Source: Streptomyces sp. CB01580 (GTDB taxonomy: Bacteria > Actinomycetota > Actinomycetes > Streptomycetales > Streptomycetaceae). Taken from it: a stretch of DNA of 64,000 nt. Positions 25,275-34,136 of this stretch are shown piece by piece. The notes under the pieces are model-generated. The model made no database searches and had not been told where the DNA came from. It saw nothing but the letters and a program-made list of their open reading frames with translations. Where the stretch lies: the NCBI RefSeq assembly GCF_001905795.1, contig NZ_LIXJ01000003.1, forward strand, positions 468,332-532,331, read 5' to 3'. The position numbers and the translations under genes were made by a program. How positions within the stretch are numbered: the stretch's first letter is position 1; each line of letters starts with the position of its first letter.

Positions 25275-26396
25275 GTGACGACGGGGACGGACACGCCCTC
25301 CAAAGCGACGGAGGCACAGGGAGCGACCAGGGCGAAGGCGACCACGGGGGCGGGTGCGCCGGGCCCCTTCGTGCTCGGCGTGGACTCCGGCGGCTCCGGG
25401 CTGCGGGTGGCGCTGGGCAGCGTGGACGCGTCCGGCGCCCTGGACACCGCGGTCTGCGGCGAGCCGGTGCGGACCGGTCCGGAGGGGATCGACGCGGGCC
25501 ACCTTCTGGAGCAACTGCTGCCCGCCGCCCGTCACTTGCTGGAGGGGCAGGGCGCCCGCCACGACTCCGGGATCGCCGCGGTGGCGATCGGCGCCGCCGG
25601 AATGGCCACCCTCGGCGGGCAGTTGCGCGCCGAACTGCCCGCTGCCCTGGAACGCGCGCTCGGGGTGCGGCTGCTGGCTCTCGCCGCCGACGCGGTGACC
25701 GCGTACGCCGGCGCGGTGGAACAGCGTCCCGGCGCGGTCGTGGCGGCGGGCACGGGACTGATCGCGCTGGGCACGGACCTGACGCGTTGGCGCCGGGTCG
25801 ACGGCTGGGGTCATCTGCTGGGCGACAGCGGCGGCGGCGCCTGGATCGGGCGGGCCGGTCTCGACGCCGCCATGCGCGCGTACGACGGCCGCCGCGGCGG
25901 GTCCGCCGCACTGCTGGCCCGGCTGGAGGCGGTGTTCGGGCCCGCGCCGGAGCTCCCGGGGCGGCTGTATCCGCGCACCGACCGGCCCGCCGTGCTGGCC
26001 TCGTTCGCGCCCGAGGTCGCCGCCTGTGCCGGTCACGACCCGGTCGCGGCGGGCATTCTGCGGGAGGCCGCCGCGCACATCGCGGCGGCGGCCGCGGCCG
26101 TGTGCCCGGAGACCGGAGCCGACGGCGGACCGTGCGAAGTGGCCCTGACGGGCGGCCTGTTCCGGATGGGCGATCCACTGCTCGTACCGCTGCGCGAGGA
26201 GCTGTCCCGGCAGGTTCCACGGGCCCGGGCGGTCCCCGGTTCGGGTGATCCGCTGACCGGCGCCCTGTCCATCGCACGGGCGGCGGCCGACGGGGATCTG
26301 CGGCTGCCCCGCCATCCGACGCTGTTGTACGTACACGGCGACGGGCCTCGCAATGACCCGGACAGGCGCCGACAGAACGGGACGGTCAGCCGGTAA
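25275..26396 (+). CDS. BadF/BadG/BcrA/BcrD-type ATPase, probable N-acetylglucosamine-like sugar kinase
   Basis: Encodes 373 aa of the ASKHA fold. The phosphate-1 loop is GVDSGGSGLRVAL (about residue 36), the second is VVAAGTGLIALG, and GWGHLLGDSGGGAWIG is the signature of the GlcNAc-kinase branch; VALTGGLFRMGDPL lies near the C-terminus. It likely phosphorylates an amino sugar with ATP. The first 30 residues are Thr/Ala-rich and not part of the fold. The GTG start has GGAGG five bases upstream. Two hairpin arms follow the stop. Confidence 0.82.
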   Translation: MTTGTDTPSKATEAQGATRAKATTGAGAPGPFVLGVDSGGSGLRVALGSVDASGALDTAVCGEPVRTGPEGIDAGHLLEQLLPAARHLLEGQGARHDSGIAAVAIGAAGMATLGGQLRAELPAALERALGVRLLALAADAVTAYAGAVEQRPGAVVAAGTGLIALGTDLTRWRRVDGWGHLLGDSGGGAWIGRAGLDAAMRAYDGRRGGSAALLARLEAVFGPAPELPGRLYPRTDRPAVLASFAPEVAACAGHDPVAAGILREAAAHIAAAAAAVCPETGADGGPCEVALTGGLFRMGDPLLVPLREELSRQVPRARAVPGSGDPLTGALSIARAAADGDLRLPRHPTLLYVHGDGPRNDPDRRRQNGTVSR

Positions 26397-26439
26397 GCCT
26401 CTCATCGGATAAAAGCGGACAGATGGCGCCTGGCTGGGC

Positions 26440-26457
26440 CCTCCCCGAACGGGGAGG
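26440..26457 (+). terminator. Hairpin after the kinase gene
   Basis: CCTCCCCG-AA-CGGGGAGG, a perfect eight-base inverted repeat, 43 bp after the stop codon and 27 bp before the next start. Confidence 0.5.
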
Positions 26458-26484
26458 CACTCGAAGCCAGTAGCATGCGGCGCC

Positions 26485-27408
26485 ATGAGCACCCCCACTG
26501 GGCCCGCTTCCGGCCTGCCTGTACGAATGCCGCGACCTCGCCAGTCCGGACGGCACCGCCGCCCGGAGCCCGTGGTCGCACCCGAGGGCGCCGCGGCGCT
26601 CGTTCTCGCCGTCCCCGGTGCCCCTTCCTCGGCCACGCGCAGCCTGGCCGAGGAAGTGATCAGCATCGCCCGTTCCGAGCTGCCCGGTCTGAACGCCCTG
26701 ATCGGCTACCTCGACGGCGACGACGCCGAGTTCCCCACGCTCGCGTCCGTCCTCGCCCAGAACGCCGCCGAGCGCGTCGCGCGCGTCGAGCAGGCGCGGG
26801 CCGCGGGTCGCGAGGTCGCCGACCCCGAGGGCCCGTCGGCCGTGGTGGTGCCGCTGCTCGCGGGGCCGGACAGCGCGCTGATCAGGCAGATACGGCAGGC
26901 CGTGATGGACAGCGGCACGCAGGTGGAGCTGACGGACGTGCTCGGCCCGCACCCGCTGCTCGCGGAGGCGCTCCACGTCCGTCTGTCCGAGGCCGGCCTG
27001 GCCCGCGCCGACCGCGCGCGGCTGTTCACCGTGGCGACGGCGGCCGACGGCATCGTGCTGGCCACGGTGGGCGGAGAGGAGGCCGTGCAGGCGGCCGGGA
27101 TCACCGGCATGCTGCTCGCCGCCCGACTGGCGGTTCCGGTGATGGCCGCGGCGCTCGACGTGGACGGGTCCGTCGCGTCGGTGGCCGAGCAGCTGACGAG
27201 CTCGGGCTCGGCGCAGCTGGCGCTGGCCCCGTACCTCGTCGGCCCCGAGGTGCCCGAGGGTCTGCTCGACATCGCCGCGAAGGAGGCGGGCTGCGCGGCG
27301 GCGGAGCCGCTCGGCGCCTACCCGGCGATCGGCAAGCTCGTGCTGTCGATGTACATGTCCGCGCTCGGCATCACGCCGGCCGTGCCGCAGGGCGCCCCGG
27401 CGCACTGA
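26485..27408 (+). CDS. Sirohydrochlorin chelatase (CbiX)-like protein lacking the active-site His
   Basis: Encodes 307 aa with two CbiX/chelatase-type halves (ALVLAVPGAPSSATRSLAEEVISIARSELPGLNALIGYLDG; later TVATAADGIVLATVGGEEAVQ and LAPYLVGPEVPEGLLDIAAKEAGC). In true CbiX the first strand ends in AHGS, where His binds the metal. Here it reads AVPGAPS, so the usual metal-inserting residue is absent. It may be a chelatase-fold protein with another role. TAGCAT sits 9 bases before the ATG and no ribosome site is seen, so it is probably leaderless. Confidence 0.72.
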   Translation: MSTPTGPASGLPVRMPRPRQSGRHRRPEPVVAPEGAAALVLAVPGAPSSATRSLAEEVISIARSELPGLNALIGYLDGDDAEFPTLASVLAQNAAERVARVEQARAAGREVADPEGPSAVVVPLLAGPDSALIRQIRQAVMDSGTQVELTDVLGPHPLLAEALHVRLSEAGLARADRARLFTVATAADGIVLATVGGEEAVQAAGITGMLLAARLAVPVMAAALDVDGSVASVAEQLTSSGSAQLALAPYLVGPEVPEGLLDIAAKEAGCAAAEPLGAYPAIGKLVLSMYMSALGITPAVPQGAPAH

Positions 27409-27464
27409 GCCGGGGCCGGGCGCGCCGCCCGGTGGGGTCGCCGTTCGTTCCCGACGGCCGGCCG

Positions 27465-27483
27465 GGTCCGGAGGAACCGGACC
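27465..27483. terminator. Bidirectional hairpin between convergent genes
   Basis: GGTCCGG-AGGAA-CCGGACC between the CbiX-like and lactonase genes. Confidence 0.5.
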
Positions 27484-27522
27484 GGGCCGACCGTCGTGGT
27501 GCTCGGGACGTGTCGGCGGCCG

Positions 27523-28602
27523 TCAGGCGAAGACCACGCAGGAGGCGGCGGGGACGTCCAGCGAGCCCGCACGACGCGGGATGCCGGTCGTCGCGTCGAC
27601 GGCGAACCAACTGACGTTCCCCGACCGCTCGTTGGCCGCGTACAGCCACCGCCCGGTGGGGTCGAGCGCGAGATCGCGCGGCCAGTGACCGCCGCAGGCC
27701 ACGGTCGTGACCGTCCTCGCCCTCTCACCGGCCGGGTCGAGGGCGAGGACGGAGATGCTGTCGTGACCCCGGTTCGCGGTCCAGAGGAACCGGCCGTCGT
27801 GCGAGACGACCACCTCCGACGGGTAGGTCACCAGATCCTCGGCCCCCTCCTCCCCCTCGGGCAGCACGGCCGTCTCGGCGACCGGTTCCAGAACGCCCGC
27901 GGCGGCGTCCCACCTGCACACGGTGACGGTCGGTTCGAGTTCGTTGAGGACGTAGGCGTGGCCGCCGTCGGGGTGGAAGGCGAGGTGGCGCGGGCCCGTG
28001 CCCGGCCGCAGGCGCGTCTCGCCGTGCAGACGCAGCGCGCCGGTCGCGGTGTCGAGGGCGCAGATCCGCACGGAGTCGGTTCCGAGGTCCACGCTGAGCA
28101 CCCAGGCGCCCGAAGGGTCGGGCAGCACCTGGTGCGCGTGCGGGGCCCGTTGGCGCTCGGAGTCCGGACCGCTGCCCTCGTGGCGGAGCACGGAGCCGAC
28201 GGGGCCGACGGAGCCGTCCGGCCGCAGCGGCAGGGCGGTCACGCTGCCGGAGCCGTAGTTGGCGGTGAGCAGTTGACCGGCCGCGAGGGTCAGATGGGTC
28301 GGGCCCTCGCCCTCCACGGGCCAAAGTTCGCCGATCGGTCGCGGCACGTCGCCGGTGATGTCGAGGGCGGCCACCGCGCCGTGCTCGGTCTCGCTGACCG
28401 CGTAGAGCACCCCGCCGCCCGACCCCGGCCCGTCGCCGACGGCCAGGTAGGAGGGATCGGGGACGGCGTCCGTCGCGCCGAGGAAGCTCAGTTGCCCGGT
28501 CCCGGCCTCCACGGCGACGGCGGTGATTCCCCGTCCGCCCGCCGAGGTGAAGGATCCGATGTAGGCCCGCCCCGTGCCGTCGCCCGTCGCACCGCTTGTC
28601 AC
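27523..28602 (-). CDS. Lactonase family protein (YbhE/Pgl-type seven-bladed propeller)
   Basis: Encodes 359 aa. The family pattern is visible: AYIGSFTSAGGRGITAVAV, PDPSYLAV, YAVSETEHGAVAALDI, GPTHLTLAAGQLLTANYGSGSV, HAHQVLPDPSGAWVLSVDLGTDSV, GPRHLAFHPDGGHAYVLNEL, YPSEVVVSHDGRFLWTANRGHDSI and WPRDLALDPTGRWLYAANERSGNV. Members hydrolyse 6-phosphogluconolactone or act on other lactones. The GTG start has GAGGGG upstream. It has no signal peptide. It lies 132 bp downstream of the FUSC exporter gene on the same strand. Confidence 0.87.
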   Translation of the reverse strand: MTSGATGDGTGRAYIGSFTSAGGRGITAVAVEAGTGQLSFLGATDAVPDPSYLAVGDGPGSGGGVLYAVSETEHGAVAALDITGDVPRPIGELWPVEGEGPTHLTLAAGQLLTANYGSGSVTALPLRPDGSVGPVGSVLRHEGSGPDSERQRAPHAHQVLPDPSGAWVLSVDLGTDSVRICALDTATGALRLHGETRLRPGTGPRHLAFHPDGGHAYVLNELEPTVTVCRWDAAAGVLEPVAETAVLPEGEEGAEDLVTYPSEVVVSHDGRFLWTANRGHDSISVLALDPAGERARTVTTVACGGHWPRDLALDPTGRWLYAANERSGNVSWFAVDATTGIPRRAGSLDVPAASCVVFA

Positions 28603-28734
28603 CGCACAGCCCCTCTCCGCCGACGGACCGCAGCCGTGCGTGCCGCCGCGGTCTCTCCGGAGCGACGGTAGCAGTCGGCCGGTCAAGGTCTGGACCAGGG
28701 CCACGGCGGGTGGTACGGGCCCGGCCCCGCCGTG

Positions 28735-30240
28735 TCACGCGCCGATCAGCGGCGCCCCCGGCGCACTGCGCAGCGGCGCGGCGAGTTCGGCCAGGGCCCG
28801 CTCCAGGCCGTGCAGATGGGCGAGTGCGGGCTCGGCGACGGTGACGGGCGGCGGCATGCCGGGCACGTCCGCCCGCCGCGCCGGGTCCGGGGCGGTCAGT
28901 GCCTCGACGGACGCCTCGACACGCCAGCACGCGGCGGCGAGACGGGCGTCGTGGGACGCCTCCGGGTCGGCGGCGACGGAGGCCAGTCCGCGTACTTCCC
29001 AGGCGCACGCGTCCAGGAGCGCGAGCACCTGCCGGGCCCTGACCCGGCGGGCGCGCAGCGGGCTCAGCGGGTGCACCAGCGGCGCCAGTGAGAGCCGGAC
29101 CCGGCCGAGGAGCGCATCCAGTTCGGCGATGCGCGGCGCGGGGTCGGCGGTCGCCGAGCCCGCCAGCCGCGCCGCGGCCTCCGCGGTGCAGGCGTGCACG
29201 CAGCGCAGGGCCCGCTGGATCCACGCGTCGGTGGTGGCGTGGGTGGTGACGGGCAGCACGAGGAGCACCGCGAGGGCGGCGGCGAGCGCCCCGGCGGCGG
29301 TCTCCGCGACCCGCAGCAGGAGCAGGGCGGGGTCGAGCACGCCGAGGAGTCCGTAGAGCGCCCCGGCCAGCACGGTCACGGACAGCATCATCCAGGTGTA
29401 GGAGACCGCGGCGGTGTAGAAGATCCCGAAGATGCCGAGCGCGACGAGGAGGGCGCTGGGCACGGGCGTCCCGTGCAGCGGCACGACGACGGCCAGTCCG
29501 ACGGGAACGCCGATCAGGGTGCCGAGGACCCGGCGGAAGCCGCGCACCAGGGTCTCGCCGCGCGAGGTGGTGTTGACGAAGACCCACCAGGTGGCGCCGA
29601 CGGCCCAGTACCAGCGCTGTTCGGACAGGAGCAGGCCCGCCGCGAGCGCGACCGCGCCGCCGGCCACGGCCTGGACGGCCTGCCGGGTGGTCACCCTGGC
29701 CAGTCCCGTGCCGGTCGACGGGACGGGTACGGGGACGGCCGGCAGCCGTCGTTCGTAGCACCACAGGCCGAAGCGGACGGTCGAGGAGGCGAGGAGGGAG
29801 AGGGCGACGGCGGAGTACAGCTCGGGGAGCTGCTCCGGCAGTGTGTGGAGGAACTGCGTGGTGAAGAAGGCCATGAACGCGAAGACGCCCAGTGAGTGGC
29901 CGCGCGGCCCCCACCTGCGCGCGTACACCCCGAGGCCCATGACGGCGAGGAACGCCGCGCCCCGCGCGGTCGGGTGGTCGTGGAGCACGGCGGCGAGCGC
30001 GAGCACGGGGAAGCCCGCGACGGGCAGCAGCGCGGTGGTGAGGGCCTGGTCCCTGACCGTGGTGTCCAGCACGGTGAACAGCGCGAGCAGCGCGGCGAGT
30101 CCGCCCGTGACCGCCGCGACGAGCGAATGTCCCGCCAGTCCGCAGAGGGTGACGGCCAGGCCGATGCCGAGGACGGCCCTGAGCGCGCCGCGCAGCCGCA
30201 GCCGGCCCGGGTCCGGGGAAACGAACATCCTCTTCAGCAC
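28735..30240 (-). CDS. FUSC-type membrane protein, putative aromatic acid or efflux transporter
   Basis: Encodes 501 aa. It shows two blocks of membrane helices (residues about 18-150 and 190-330) separated by the loop WCYERRLPAVPVP, then a soluble helical C-terminus. WYWAVGATWWVFVNTTSRGETLVRGFRRVLGTLIGV is the FUSC signature. Relatives export aromatic acids. The GTG at 30238-30240 was chosen because GGGAG lies four bases before it and the reading MLKRMFVSPDPGRLRLRGALRAV matches relatives; the ATG at 30228 is the alternative. A hairpin with a T tract lies in its leader. Confidence 0.8.
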   Translation of the reverse strand: MLKRMFVSPDPGRLRLRGALRAVLGIGLAVTLCGLAGHSLVAAVTGGLAALLALFTVLDTTVRDQALTTALLPVAGFPVLALAAVLHDHPTARGAAFLAVMGLGVYARRWGPRGHSLGVFAFMAFFTTQFLHTLPEQLPELYSAVALSLLASSTVRFGLWCYERRLPAVPVPVPSTGTGLARVTTRQAVQAVAGGAVALAAGLLLSEQRWYWAVGATWWVFVNTTSRGETLVRGFRRVLGTLIGVPVGLAVVVPLHGTPVPSALLVALGIFGIFYTAAVSYTWMMLSVTVLAGALYGLLGVLDPALLLLRVAETAAGALAAALAVLLVLPVTTHATTDAWIQRALRCVHACTAEAAARLAGSATADPAPRIAELDALLGRVRLSLAPLVHPLSPLRARRVRARQVLALLDACAWEVRGLASVAADPEASHDARLAAACWRVEASVEALTAPDPARRADVPGMPPPVTVAEPALAHLHGLERALAELAAPLRSAPGAPLIGA

Positions 30241-30323
30241 GTGGCTCCCGTTTCGTGCACCGGTTCCGCGCACCGGCATGAAAAAGGCGCCGCGGAGATC
30301 CGCAGCGCCATCGACGGGTACAT
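30234..30323 (-). other. Possible 29-codon leader reading frame before the FUSC gene
   Basis: ATG at 30321-30323 opens a frame MYPSMALRISAAPFS...HETGATC that ends at a TGA overlapping the GTG of the FUSC gene. Its ATG overlaps the TGA of the broken kinase gene (TGATG). The intrinsic terminator hairpin lies inside it. Whether it is translated is unknown. Confidence 0.25.
30281..30309 (-). terminator. Intrinsic terminator with T tract
   Basis: On the minus strand GGCGCTGCGGA-TC-TCCGCGGCGCC (10 of 11 pairs) is followed at once by TTTTT. A U tract is uncommon in this genome type. It lies 14 bp after the broken sensor kinase and 41 bp before the FUSC start, so it could end the upstream transcript or attenuate the exporter gene. 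Confidence 0.65.
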
Positions 30324-31244
30324 CACAACACCCCTGAGGACCGTGGCTCAACCGAAGGCCGATCCACTGGGCCATTGGTCCAGTCGATGGCTGTCAGGCC
30401 GGGCCAGGGGTGGGCCAACGGACCGGGGGCGACATGCAGTCCGCGGGCGATCCGGTTCCGCTCCTCCAGGAGGGTGCGCCGCGCGCGTTCCTCCGCGGTG
30501 CGTTCCTCCTGGACGACCAGCCGGGTGCGGGCCACCCCGAGTCCGCCCGGCGCGGCGCCGACCACGACGGTGGTGACGAGGACCAGGAGCGCGAGGCGGA
30601 GGTCGCCGCCGCCGGGGCGTGGGATGCCCGCGACGCAGCCGAGTCCCGCGAGCACCGTGATCGTGAGCGCCTCGACGGCGATCCGGGGCCGTACCGGCAG
30701 GGCCGGCAGGAACGGCGACCCGGCCTGCTGGGCGACGGAGGCCCCGTCCCGGGGGAAGGCCGGGCCGCCGGGGACGGCCGGCCATGGGCACGCTGTTCGA
30801 GGGGAACACGTCGCCCTGGTGGGCGTTCGCGGCGAACGGGGTGACCGCGACCATGACGAGCAGGGACGTCCACCAGGCCGGGACTGGGCGGTAGAGCGCG
30901 ACGACGAGCGACACGGACCGGGCCCCGTCGAAGAGGATGCCGAGCAGGATGCCCGTCCGGCAGTGGAAGGCGTACTGGTTCGTGGCGAGGACGAGCATGC
31001 CCACCGCGAGCAGCGTCGGCGGCACGGCGATCACCGGCCGCCATTCCAGCCAACGCGGCGCTCCCGCCCGTCCGTCCGGTTCCGCCCCGGACGTCAGGAG
31101 GTCCGCGCGCAGGGTGCCCGGCAGCGCCCGCAGCGTCCGCAGCGTCCGCGGCAGCCCTCGCACGGCCCGTTCCCACGGCCTTCGCCCCGGGCGCCGCGTC
31201 GTCCGTCCCCGTCCCCCCGTGTCCCCCCGATCCACGACGCGCAC
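30323..31244 (-). pseudogene. Broken sensor histidine kinase (NarL/DesK-like)
   Basis: The N-terminal membrane region (WLEWRPVIAVPPTLLAVGMLVLAT, LVVALYRPVPAWWTSLLVMVAV) is in one frame up to about 30786. One extra base there shifts the homologous sequence (WPAVPGGPAFP, LPVRPRIAVEALTI, LRLALLVLVTTVVVG) to another frame. That frame reaches the coiled segment and H-box EERNRIARGLH and then becomes unrelated sequence with a stop; the phosphorylated His region, the dimerisation helix and the ATPase domain are missing. It cannot signal. It starts just after the acyltransferase stop, as if part of that operon. Confidence 0.8.
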
Positions 31245-31245
31245 C

Positions 31246-32424
31246 CTACGGCCCGGGGACCCGGCAGGAGTCGTCGCGGCTCGGCCGGGCGGGGCGCCCT
31301 TCCCGTACGGCGGTGCTCCCGGCCCGCGACCGGCCCGTCTCATAGCTGCGGAACGCCGCCCGGCAGATCAGTAGGGCCACGGCGAACGCGGGCAGCCAGG
31401 CCAGGCGGGCGAGCACCCAGCCGGGGGTGTCGGGCGGGGTGTGCAGGCCGGGCAGGGGGACGTCCAGCAGCAGACCGGTGACGGTGACCGCGATCATCGC
31501 CGTCTGGTGCCACAGGAATATCGTCATCGCGGAGAGGTTCGTCACCGCCACCGCCGCCCAGACCGCCGGGCGGCGCAGCACCCTGCGCAACGGCGCGAGG
31601 AGCAGCAGGGCCGCTCCGCACTGGGCGAGGCCGAAGCAGACCGCGGCCAGGGTCGGCGGGTCGAGGTTGGAGACCTCCTCGCCGGGCACGCCCACCATGG
31701 TCGGCGGATAGCCGGCCCACAGCACGAGCGCGACGGCGGCAGCGGCTCCGCCGAGCAGCAGGGCCCATCCGGTCCTGCGTCCGCGCAGTTCGCCCCGGGA
31801 CCAGGCCGCGCCCAGGCAGTACGGCACCAGCCAGCCCGCCGCCACGTTGCCCCAGGCGTACGCGCCGGGCGCGTCCGAACCGAACCGGTGGACGTCGGTG
31901 ATCAGGACGACGGCGAAGGGCCAGAGCGGGTGCAGTCGCGTCACCAGCGGGGTCACCGCCGTCAGCAGCGCGAAGACCGCCACGAACCAGAGCGGGGACC
32001 AGACGAGCCGGCAGAGTGTGAGCACGGTGTCCTGGTCGGCGCCGAGGGCGAGCATCGCCGCCACCGCCACGGCCCACACGACCAGCACGACGACGACCGG
32101 CCGCAGCAGCCGGGCCAGCCGCCCGCGCAGCCACTGCCCGTGGCTCTCGCCGCGGGCGCGTGCACAGGCGTGGCTCCGTGCGCCGACCAGCCCGCCGACC
32201 ACGAAGAAGACGGCGAGGGTCTGGAACACCCAGGACAGCGGGGCGAGTCCGGGCATGGCGCGCAGGGGGCTCGCGCCGTGCAGGGTGCCGCTGTCGGCGA
32301 CCAGCGCGGTCACCAGCCAGTGGCCGAGGACCACGCCGAGGATGGCGAGGGCGCGCAGGGCGTCGACGGCACGGTCGCGGTCGACGGGGGTGGCGGCGTC
32401 GATCCGCCGGACGAGGTCACGCAC
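31246..32424 (-). CDS. Membrane acyltransferase (acyltransferase 3 family)
   Basis: Encodes 392 aa with about ten membrane helices. The first reads RAVDALRALAILGVVLGHWLV, with the conserved RxxAxxxVxxGH pattern and catalytic His. FFVVGGLVGARS and LSAMTIFLWHQTAMIAV follow. Such enzymes acylate sugars or lipids on the outer face. The GTG start has GGGAG six bases upstream and lies 8 bp inside the preceding hydrolase gene, so the two are coupled. The tail after the last helix is Arg-rich. Confidence 0.83.
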   Translation of the reverse strand: MRDLVRRIDAATPVDRDRAVDALRALAILGVVLGHWLVTALVADSGTLHGASPLRAMPGLAPLSWVFQTLAVFFVVGGLVGARSHACARARGESHGQWLRGRLARLLRPVVVVLVVWAVAVAAMLALGADQDTVLTLCRLVWSPLWFVAVFALLTAVTPLVTRLHPLWPFAVVLITDVHRFGSDAPGAYAWGNVAAGWLVPYCLGAAWSRGELRGRRTGWALLLGGAAAAVALVLWAGYPPTMVGVPGEEVSNLDPPTLAAVCFGLAQCGAALLLLAPLRRVLRRPAVWAAVAVTNLSAMTIFLWHQTAMIAVTVTGLLLDVPLPGLHTPPDTPGWVLARLAWLPAFAVALLICRAAFRSYETGRSRAGSTAVREGRPARPSRDDSCRVPGP

Positions 32425-33394
32425 GGCGGTCTCCCACGGGTGCCGCGGCCGGGGCCGCCGCGGCCACGATCCCGGCGATGTTCCTCAGCGGTACGGAGCC
32501 GGGGCTCAGGTAGTCGCTGTGTCCGCCGTCGCCCGCTTCGAAGATCCGGGCGCCGAACGCGGGCGAGACCGGGTCGGTGCCGAATCCGATGTCCGTGAAG
32601 GGGAGCCGGAGCCTCAGATGGGGCACGCCCGCGATCCAGTCGTCGTCGCCGCGGCCCGCCCAGACGGTGGCCGTGGTACGCAGGTCGGCGGCCGTCGCGT
32701 AGCCGGTTCCGGGGCTTCCGTACAGGACGATGTCCTGGACGGGCAGTCCGTGCGCGGCCCTGGCGCAGACGACGGAGCCGTAGGAGTGGCACAGGAGGGT
32801 CGTCGCGGCCCCGGGCCTGAGTGCGCGCATTTCGCGCACGAAGTCCCGGAGCGCGGGCGCCGCTTCGCCGGCCCGGCCCGGGGTGAGCGCGGCCGGGCTC
32901 ACCGTCGCGGGGGTCCGGTAGCCGAGCCAGACGACGACGGCCGTCCCGTCGCCGAGTTCCTCGTGGAGGGCCGTTCCGCCGCCGCGCAGCCGCCCGTAGT
33001 GGTCAAGGTCCATCCCCGCGCCGGGGACCAGTACGGCGATCCGCTCCGCGTGCGCCAGGTCGCCGAAGACCTCGGCGCCGCGGCCGCCGTCGCGGCCGTC
33101 GAAGGAGAGGAAGCGGCGTCCGGGCTGCGCCATGACGCGCAGCGCGGCGGCCCGTCCGCGGTCGCCGTGGGCGGCGGCGGCCCGCTCGGCCGCCCGGATG
33201 TCCGCGCGGGTCGCGGCGTAGCGTTCGGCCAGTGCCCCGGGGGTGGCGGTGCGCAACGGGTCCTGTGCGGCCGGGGCGGGTGCCGGTACGGCCGCGGGTC
33301 CGGCGGCTCCCGCGACGGGCACCGAGACCGAGGCGGCCACCAGTGCGGCGAGCAGGCCGCGACGCAGGCGGGAGGTGCGCGTTGGGGACGGCAT
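32417..33394 (-). CDS. Secreted alpha/beta hydrolase (DUF1023-type)
   Basis: Encodes 325 aa. A signal peptide (SRLRRGLLAALVAASVSVPVAGAAGPAA) precedes the mature enzyme. The nucleophile elbow is LLCHSYGSVV, following AVVVWLGYRTP; the acid may lie in ARGDDDWIAG and the His in GDGGHSDYL. This matches the actinobacterial DUF1023 hydrolases; substrate unknown. The ATG at 33394 has AGGAAA about nine bases upstream. The 3' end overlaps the acyltransferase start by 8 bp. Confidence 0.83.
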   Translation of the reverse strand: MPSPTRTSRLRRGLLAALVAASVSVPVAGAAGPAAVPAPAPAAQDPLRTATPGALAERYAATRADIRAAERAAAAHGDRGRAAALRVMAQPGRRFLSFDGRDGGRGAEVFGDLAHAERIAVLVPGAGMDLDHYGRLRGGGTALHEELGDGTAVVVWLGYRTPATVSPAALTPGRAGEAAPALRDFVREMRALRPGAATTLLCHSYGSVVCARAAHGLPVQDIVLYGSPGTGYATAADLRTTATVWAGRGDDDWIAGVPHLRLRLPFTDIGFGTDPVSPAFGARIFEAGDGGHSDYLSPGSVPLRNIAGIVAAAAPAAAPVGDRRA

Positions 33395-33620
33395 GACGGT
33401 GTTTCCTTCCGTACCGGACGGCCGGGTCGCCATCGGGTACCGAAGCTAGGGACGCGGCCCCGTAGTCGGCGTCACGCCGGGGCGTGAAGCTCTCCCGTAG
33501 CTCCGGAGGACTAGGGGTACGAGGGGGCTGCCCGGCCTCTCCCGGTCTGTCCGGCAAGGGCATTGACGGGTCATTGGTACAGTCGCAACCGGATCGTCCC
33601 GTACAGGAGGCCGACGGAGC

Positions 33621-34136
33621 ATGGCGGTGGACGCCCTCGACACCCGCATCCTGCGGCTGCTCATCGAGCAGCCGCGGACCAGCCTCCGCGAGTACGCGCG
33701 CATCCTCTCCGTCGCCCGGGGCACCCTCCAGGCTCGTATCGACCGGCTGGAGCGGACCGGTGTGATCACCGGAACGGGGCCGGTCCTCTCCCCCGCCGCG
33801 CTGGGCCACCCGGTGCTGGCCTTCGTCCATCTGGAGGTCACCCAGGGGCATCTGGACGAGGTCGGCGAGGCGCTGGCCTCGGTGCCGGAGATCGTCGAGG
33901 CGTTCTCGACCACGGGCGGCGGCGATCTGCTGGCCCGGGTGGTGGCCCGCGACAACGAGCATCTGGAGGACGTGATCCAGCGGTTGATCCGGTTGCCCGG
34001 GGTGGTGCGGACGCGGACCGAGGTGGCCCTGCGGGAGCGGGTGCCGCACCGGCTGCTGCCGCTGGTCGAATCGGTGGGCCGCACGGCCGCGGCGGGGCCG
34101 GACGTGTCGGCGGGCCGGTCGCCCGGCAGTCGCTGA
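33621..34136 (+). CDS. Lrp/AsnC family regulator
   Basis: Encodes 171 aa. The N-terminal HTH is LDTRILRLLIEQPRTSLREYARILSVARGTLQARIDRLERTGVITG; the C-terminal RAM/effector domain includes VHLEVTQGHLDEVGEALASVPEIVEAFSTTGGGDLLARVVARDNEHLEDVIQRLIRLPGVVRTRTEVAL. Such proteins form octamers and respond to amino acids. Its targets are not evident; the secreted hydrolase operon lies divergently upstream. AGGAGG precedes the ATG by eight bases. Confidence 0.88.
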   Translation: MAVDALDTRILRLLIEQPRTSLREYARILSVARGTLQARIDRLERTGVITGTGPVLSPAALGHPVLAFVHLEVTQGHLDEVGEALASVPEIVEAFSTTGGGDLLARVVARDNEHLEDVIQRLIRLPGVVRTRTEVALRERVPHRLLPLVESVGRTAAAGPDVSAGRSPGSR

